From Brachypodium distachyon (taxonomy: Eukaryota > Streptophyta > Magnoliopsida > Poales > Poaceae), in assembly GCF_000005505.3 (NCBI RefSeq), contig NC_016131.3, forward strand, positions 53,863,355 to 53,927,354: 64,000 nucleotides of DNA, given 5' to 3'. Each line of letters begins with the position of its first letter. Within the stretch, counting starts at the first letter, position 1. Below, in pieces: positions 59,564 to 64,000 of this stretch. The notes beneath the pieces are model-generated. The model was not told the origin of the DNA. It ran no database searches and saw only the letters and a list, made by a program, of their open reading frames with translations. A program made the position numbers and the translations under genes.

Positions 59564-62500
59564 TCAATGGTGCCTGCGCCGATCTTTGTCACCAGATGAG
59601 TAGTAACCGCCACGGTCTGAAAACACAACAAAGGAGCAAGATAAGAAGCGTACATTTTGAGAGGGGAAAAAATTGGGGCAATGAAGTGAGCTCGCGGTGT
59701 AAAAATATACCTCGTGATGAGCGGTGCCTTGATTTCTCCTTGTCCGAGTATCCTGCATTGGAGGGGCATCATGCAATATGAGGAAAACATGATACATCTC
59801 AAGCAATATAGCCCCAACAGAAATGTTCATGATAGTACCTGAAGTTTTGTCCCTCGAACGGTGTCTCTTGGCTCGATCACGCTCCCTGTCACGATCAGAA
59901 TCCCTACCCCTACTATCACGGTCCCGACCTCTTGATCTACTTCTTTCTCTTTCCTCAGTCCGGTCAACATTGGACTCTGACTTCTCACTCTTCGAATTCA
60001 CTGCCTGGTCTCCTTTTCCATTTAGCTCAGCAGGCACTGGCTTATCCTTGTTATCACTGTTTTCCTTCACCTTCTCTGGTCCTGCCTTGGTCAGGGAATT
60101 CTTCTCCTGGCTAGAACTGGAAGGCACAGCGGTACCCCTATCACTAGCAACAGCACTTGCAGGACTCTCCTGTATAGAGGTGCCAATAAATCCAATGATC
60201 AGTAAACAATAATTTCAGAAGTCCAATAATTCTGAGTGTCTTTCCTTACCTTAGAAGCCTGTGTATCAGAGGCCCTTCTAACACTGAAGGAATCATTGTC
60301 TTTGTACACTGGAATATACTGTGCCTTCGGGAGGCTGTAGAGGTGAGCAAGAACCTTGCAAACTTCCTGAATTCCTGCCTCATCAGCATCAAAGACTGTC
60401 CACCAAGGAGGATCTTCAGGGAGGGGAACCCGGTGTCTCCTAGCTGCAGCATACACGACTCCACATGCCACAACTTCACTCTTGAACCGTACGCAAAGAG
60501 TTGTCCGCAAACTGAAACACATATGTAGTCATGTTACTAAAAGTGGAAATTTAACCAAGTACAATATGACAGGCACATGAATGATGAAACTTAACAAGTA
60601 AAACACAAGCTTTTAATGCCCAAGCACTATACCGAGGAGGAAACCATCTAACGAAGCAGATGTAATCCTAGATCATAAGTATATTTCTTGACTGTTCAAA
60701 TTCAAAGCCCAAAATAATTTTATATCTCCGTTAGAGAATACTAATCTAGCAAGTGCACGTGCATGTGGGGCCCCAACCAGGCTGCAATAGTAGCACAGCA
60801 GAGCATATGGGGCAGCATCAGTGATTCAGATATTAGGATAAATAGTTTCCAGATCACGAATAGTTATTAACAACTAGCATAGTGCTCGTACGTTGCTACG
60901 GAACCAGCTGAAAAGAGCAAGGGTATAATTTCTCAAACGGGTACATTTGTTTTGGATTGATCGTCAGTTGTATGAGCCAAACAATTGTACAACTAATATA
61001 ACAGAAAAATGATAGTTAAACAGGAAAGAAAGACAGGCATGAGGACAGAGATTGGCCGATTTCCTGGTATAAAACCTATTGCTTGGGATTATAAAAAGTA
61101 CAATTTGATCCTTTGTGCTACGACACATGCCAGTTAACCTAAGGTTTTGATTTCGAGTCTCCTCCCCACATTTGTTTATCTGTACCTTTAGCAAGACTTA
61201 TGGTCCCACATGTAAGTATGAGTGGATAGGAGGAGTGAACTTACCACCTGCTCAAATCTTTATGGATCTTTATAAGTAGCATAGATACGAGAATCCAGGA
61301 TCAAACGAGTACCTATCATTGGCAAGGTTCCAAGCTTCTTGTGTCAGCTCAGGAGCTTCTAGTGTTGCAAGGTAGTTCGAGATGAACTTGTGAGGGTGTT
61401 CGACATGGCAAATAAACCCCATCTCCTTCAATAGATGACGTTCGGTCCTTATGAGATCATGCCTCAGCTCTGTATATTTCTGCAACAAAGATGAGAGAGT
61501 AGCAGCTTTCAGTTAACTATACATAGAAGAACTGAAAAGGTTAAAGCAGAAATTATATAGGATACCTAGGATAGAGATGCTAATCTAAGTTTTGAATTTT
61601 TCATGACATAGATATCGAATAAGTACTTGAGTGTACAAATGTTTCCAAGAAAAAGGAAATGGATCAGAATTCTGGTCATTTGAACAAAACATACCGTTGA
61701 AAATACGTCCAAGAATTCAATTGGCAGGTTTTCTCTCCTGCATTCCATTCTATGGAAGACAAATATAATATGCTTTGATCTCCTTGGACTCTCCTCCAAC
61801 TTCCCAGCTAGCCAGACACAACTAGCTGCAACCCGCTGGAAGAACAAACAAAGAAGTTGTTAGCTCAGCTCAAAAGAGTCTACGAATGGTTCGGCTAGAG
61901 TAAACTGGAGATAAACCTATTTACCTTAGCACTAAATCGTGCAAATGATTTCTTGCAGTAAAAACGATGGAACAGGACTTGTGCTGTGGCCATCACTGCT
62001 TGTGGTCTTTGTTAAGTCAAGGACTCTCCAATACATATAAATTAAAAGAAGAAGAAACTAAAACACGGTAATTTTATGCTCTTTACCATAAGGTGTCGTT
62101 AAATTACAGATGGTGTGAACTCTCTATGCTGTTCAATCCAACTTACATTTTCCTATTTGATAGCAATTCTACCATGCAGAAGCTAACATGTGCAACGAGC
62201 CAACGAAATAAATTAGAAAGTGAACTAACAAAATACACCATTCACGAAAAGTGCTACTTCATTCGACCTACCTAAATACCTAACCACCGACTTCCATTGT
62301 TTATCATCAACCAGGACTCAAGAGAAATCATGCTGTAACTTATATCTAACAGATGAAATGTGGGTACTGATCGAAACACATATCATCCTTGCCAGCAAAG
62401 ACAGCAAACAGAGCCTAATTCCGACTGCATCATGACATACCTAAAACTCTTCTCCAACAAATCTTAAATCATAAAGCATAGAACTATATGCAATTTCCCT

Positions 62501-62863
62501 CCTAAACAGAGCCTAATTCGGCAGCGCAACAAGTAGCTAACAAATTAAACATAGGTGTTTCATCTAGATATTCATAAACTAACGCGAAATTGCACTCTTA
62601 ACGAGCTCGATTTCCACCAGATCCACTCCCACAGAAGCTTATCAGGAAACCCTAGGAACTTCGAAAATTGGGCATAGAAGGAGGCGAGGGAGTTGGGAGG
62701 AAAAGGGATACAGCTTGAGGAGGATGCCGCTCTCCTGGATGAGGTCGCAGCCGTAGACGCGGAGGGAGGCCTCGGCGGCCTCGTCGATCCCATCCTTGCG
62801 CGATGGCGAGTCCCGCAGCTGCTCGTCCGTCAGGTAGAACGTGTCGATCGCCGTGTAGATCAT
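59564..62863 (-). CDS. CYCL1: Cyclin L (RS-domain cyclin, CDK11 partner type)
   Basis: L-type cyclins pair with CDK11/CDKG-class kinases and act in pre-mRNA splicing, in nuclear speckles. Exons (minus): 62712-62863, 61925-62006, 61695-61835, 61313-61479, 60250-60511, 59839-60169, 59711-59752, 59564-59616, joined in frame to 409 aa. The first cyclin box starts with YLTDEQLRDSPSRKDGIDE and includes ASCVWLAGKLEESPRRSKHI and IRTERHLLKEMGFICHVEHP. The second has SLRTTLCVRFKSEVVACGVV and PPWWTVFDADEAGIQEVCKV. The tail from about 345 is an Arg/Ser/Asp-rich RS domain (RERSRSRGRDRDSRGRDSDR), ending GDKDRRRHH. The first intron has a U12-like donor. The RS tail spreads over three exons, which allows isoforms with shorter tails. 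Confidence 0.95.
60874..60900 (-). mobile_element. Helitron 3' terminus inside a cyclin L intron
   Basis: On the minus strand the sequence ends CCGTAGCAACGTACGAGCAC then TATGCTAG, followed by T: a hairpin-bearing Helitron 3' end of the common grass type. The 5' end in the intron (60512-61312) was not found. The element is short or decayed. Confidence 0.6.
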
Positions 62864-63040
62864 CCTCCCTCCTCCTTCGCTTCCCCGTCTCTAGTCTGCC
62901 AGAGCGGCGCACCGATACGGCGGCGCGGAGGGGAAGACCGGCGAGTTCCCCGTTAACCAGAGGCCAGAGCGAGCGACCGAGCAAGAGACGCGGTCGGGAA
63001 CCGAAGCCGCTTGGCGTCAGTTGGTCCGAGTATATTCCTA
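62864..63040 (-). promoter_or_regulatory. Cyclin L 5' leader and promoter region
   Basis: GC-rich leader lies directly above the ATG. A weak TATA-like AATATACT (complement of about 63028-63036) is the only promoter motif I see, and its use is inference. Confidence 0.35.
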
Positions 63041-63890
63041 GCCATCGGGCCGTGTTTTTTCAGCCTGGCCCGAGGCACGGAAAAAAAGCACGGCCCACAG
63101 AACGGCACACGGAAAAATCGGGCCGGGCTGGGCACGAAACCCACCACATGCCAGGTTTTTTCTTAGATGCGGCCCGTGGGCTGGCACGAGCACGGCACGA
63201 CAAATCGCAGGACTAGCATGGCACGTGAACGAGCCCGGCAAGGCACGACTGGCACGAACAAACCGTATCCAGAGGCACGAGAGACGGTTTTTAGAACGAG
63301 AGGAACGATCCCGATTTTCCGCTTCTGGGCGAACCGCACGACCCAATCGGGTCGTCCGTGCTAGGCAGGCGCGTTGATTTCGGGCGAGACCGATCGGGCG
63401 CAGGCGCGAGGCCAATCGGGCGCTTTTAGGGGCACTCTTCGTAAGCGGGAAGACAACAGAAGCACGAACGGCACCTCTCGATCGTGCCCTCCTACCGAAT
63501 CGACCAAAGCCCGAACGGTGGAAACAGGCGAACGGGCCGAACCAGCAACGACCGTGCCTTCTTGGGCCTGTCGGGCTAACGTGCCGTCGGGCCAGGCATG
63601 AAATCCCTACGTGCGCTTTTTTCGCAGATGAGGCCCGTGGGCCAAACCGGCACGGCACGGACCCATTTCGTGCCGACCCGTGACGGGCCGTGCCGTGCTG
63701 GGCCGCCGCCTCCTCGTGCCTGGGCCCTGCCGGGTCGGCCCGATGGCCAGGAATACTCGAGTATGCTTATTGCAGAATAGTACCATCGGGCCGGGCCGGC
63801 ACGGGCGCGCACAGTGCTAGGCCCGGCAGGGCACAGCCCGGCCCGTATAGAATTCGTGTCCGGCATGGCAGCCCCATTAGGCCCGTTCGA
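63041..63890. repeat. GC-rich repeat made of GGCCCG/GGCACGG motifs
   Basis: GGCACG, CGGGCC, GCCCGTGGGC and their complements recur dozens of times, often as inverted pairs (for example GCGGCCCGTGGGCTGGCACG near 63168 and AGGCCCGTGGGCCAAACC near 63628). Long open frames on both strands result from this composition. A similar short patch lies at about 53618-53665. It is probably a degenerate transposon terminal region; class unknown. Confidence 0.55.
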
Positions 63891-63906
63891 ACTGTTTAAA
63901 AAAACT

Positions 63907-64000
63907 ACTCCCTCCGTCTCATATGAAGTATAAAAATGGAATTGAGCCTGGGGAAGGTTTTAGCATGTTGGTCTGCCTTTTTCATACTTTTCGGGCCGGG
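63907..64000. mobile_element. Start of a Stowaway-like MITE, cut by the window end
   Basis: It begins CTCCCTCCGTCTCATATGAA after a TA dinucleotide. An inverted TTTTTCATACTTT near 63980 suggests the second terminal repeat begins there. The right end is outside the window or altered. Confidence 0.5.

Overview
This is nuclear DNA from a grass, most likely a cool-season (pooid) grass of the wheat, barley, oat or Brachypodium group. The genes have many short GT-AG introns and plant-specific families (MET1 methyltransferase, sucrose-phosphate phosphatase, AK/KP-rich histone H1). One LTR matches, from memory, the Angela/WIS/BARE-1 Copia family typical of pooid grasses. Stowaway-type MITEs, Helitrons, a MULE and L1-type LINEs fill much of the rest. 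I cannot name the species from sequence alone.

Layout. Five genes could be resolved exon by exon with intact frames: histone H1 (7153-8020, minus), cytosolic ribosomal protein S15/uS19 (35451-36707, plus), DNA methyltransferase MET1 (38869-46291, minus, 1537 aa, with a 2.7 kb 5' leader intron), sucrose-phosphate phosphatase SPP (54486-57517, minus, 422 aa) and cyclin L with an RS tail (59564-62863, minus, 409 aa). A sixth, KU70 (minus), runs from its ATG at 6135 off the left edge of the window; ten exons are visible, the last ending at 716. All of these are chromatin, DNA-repair, translation, splicing or sucrose-metabolism housekeeping genes. They look like a conserved syntenic block and not a functional cluster.

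Between them lie repeat-rich tracts. From 9.7 to 23 kb there are MITEs, a 2.9 kb Mutator-like element with a perfect 9 bp target duplication that carries a nested Angela-like LTR, tiny LINE tails, and unclassified sequence. From 22.9 to 26.6 kb a remnant of an unidentified minus-strand gene is split by a 5'-truncated LINE (15 bp target duplication) and cut off by a Helitron. From 26.6 to 32.5 kb that Helitron carries a broken RPA1-like gene, a Stowaway MITE and an 845 bp solo LTR; it is followed head to tail by three short Helitron copies. A frameshifted pseudogene with duplicated 3' ends follows at 33.9-34.7 kb. From 49.5 to 54 kb there are short tandem duplications, a TIR element and a tandem array with a unit of about 427 bp.

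The most interesting signals are splice-site oddities in real genes: a KU70 exon pair whose frame is kept only by a donor upstream of the conserved one, two GC-AG introns (KU70, SPP) and a probable U12-type intron in cyclin L. Also notable are the head-to-tail Helitrons and the near-minimal LINE insertions. I found no convincing wholly new gene system.
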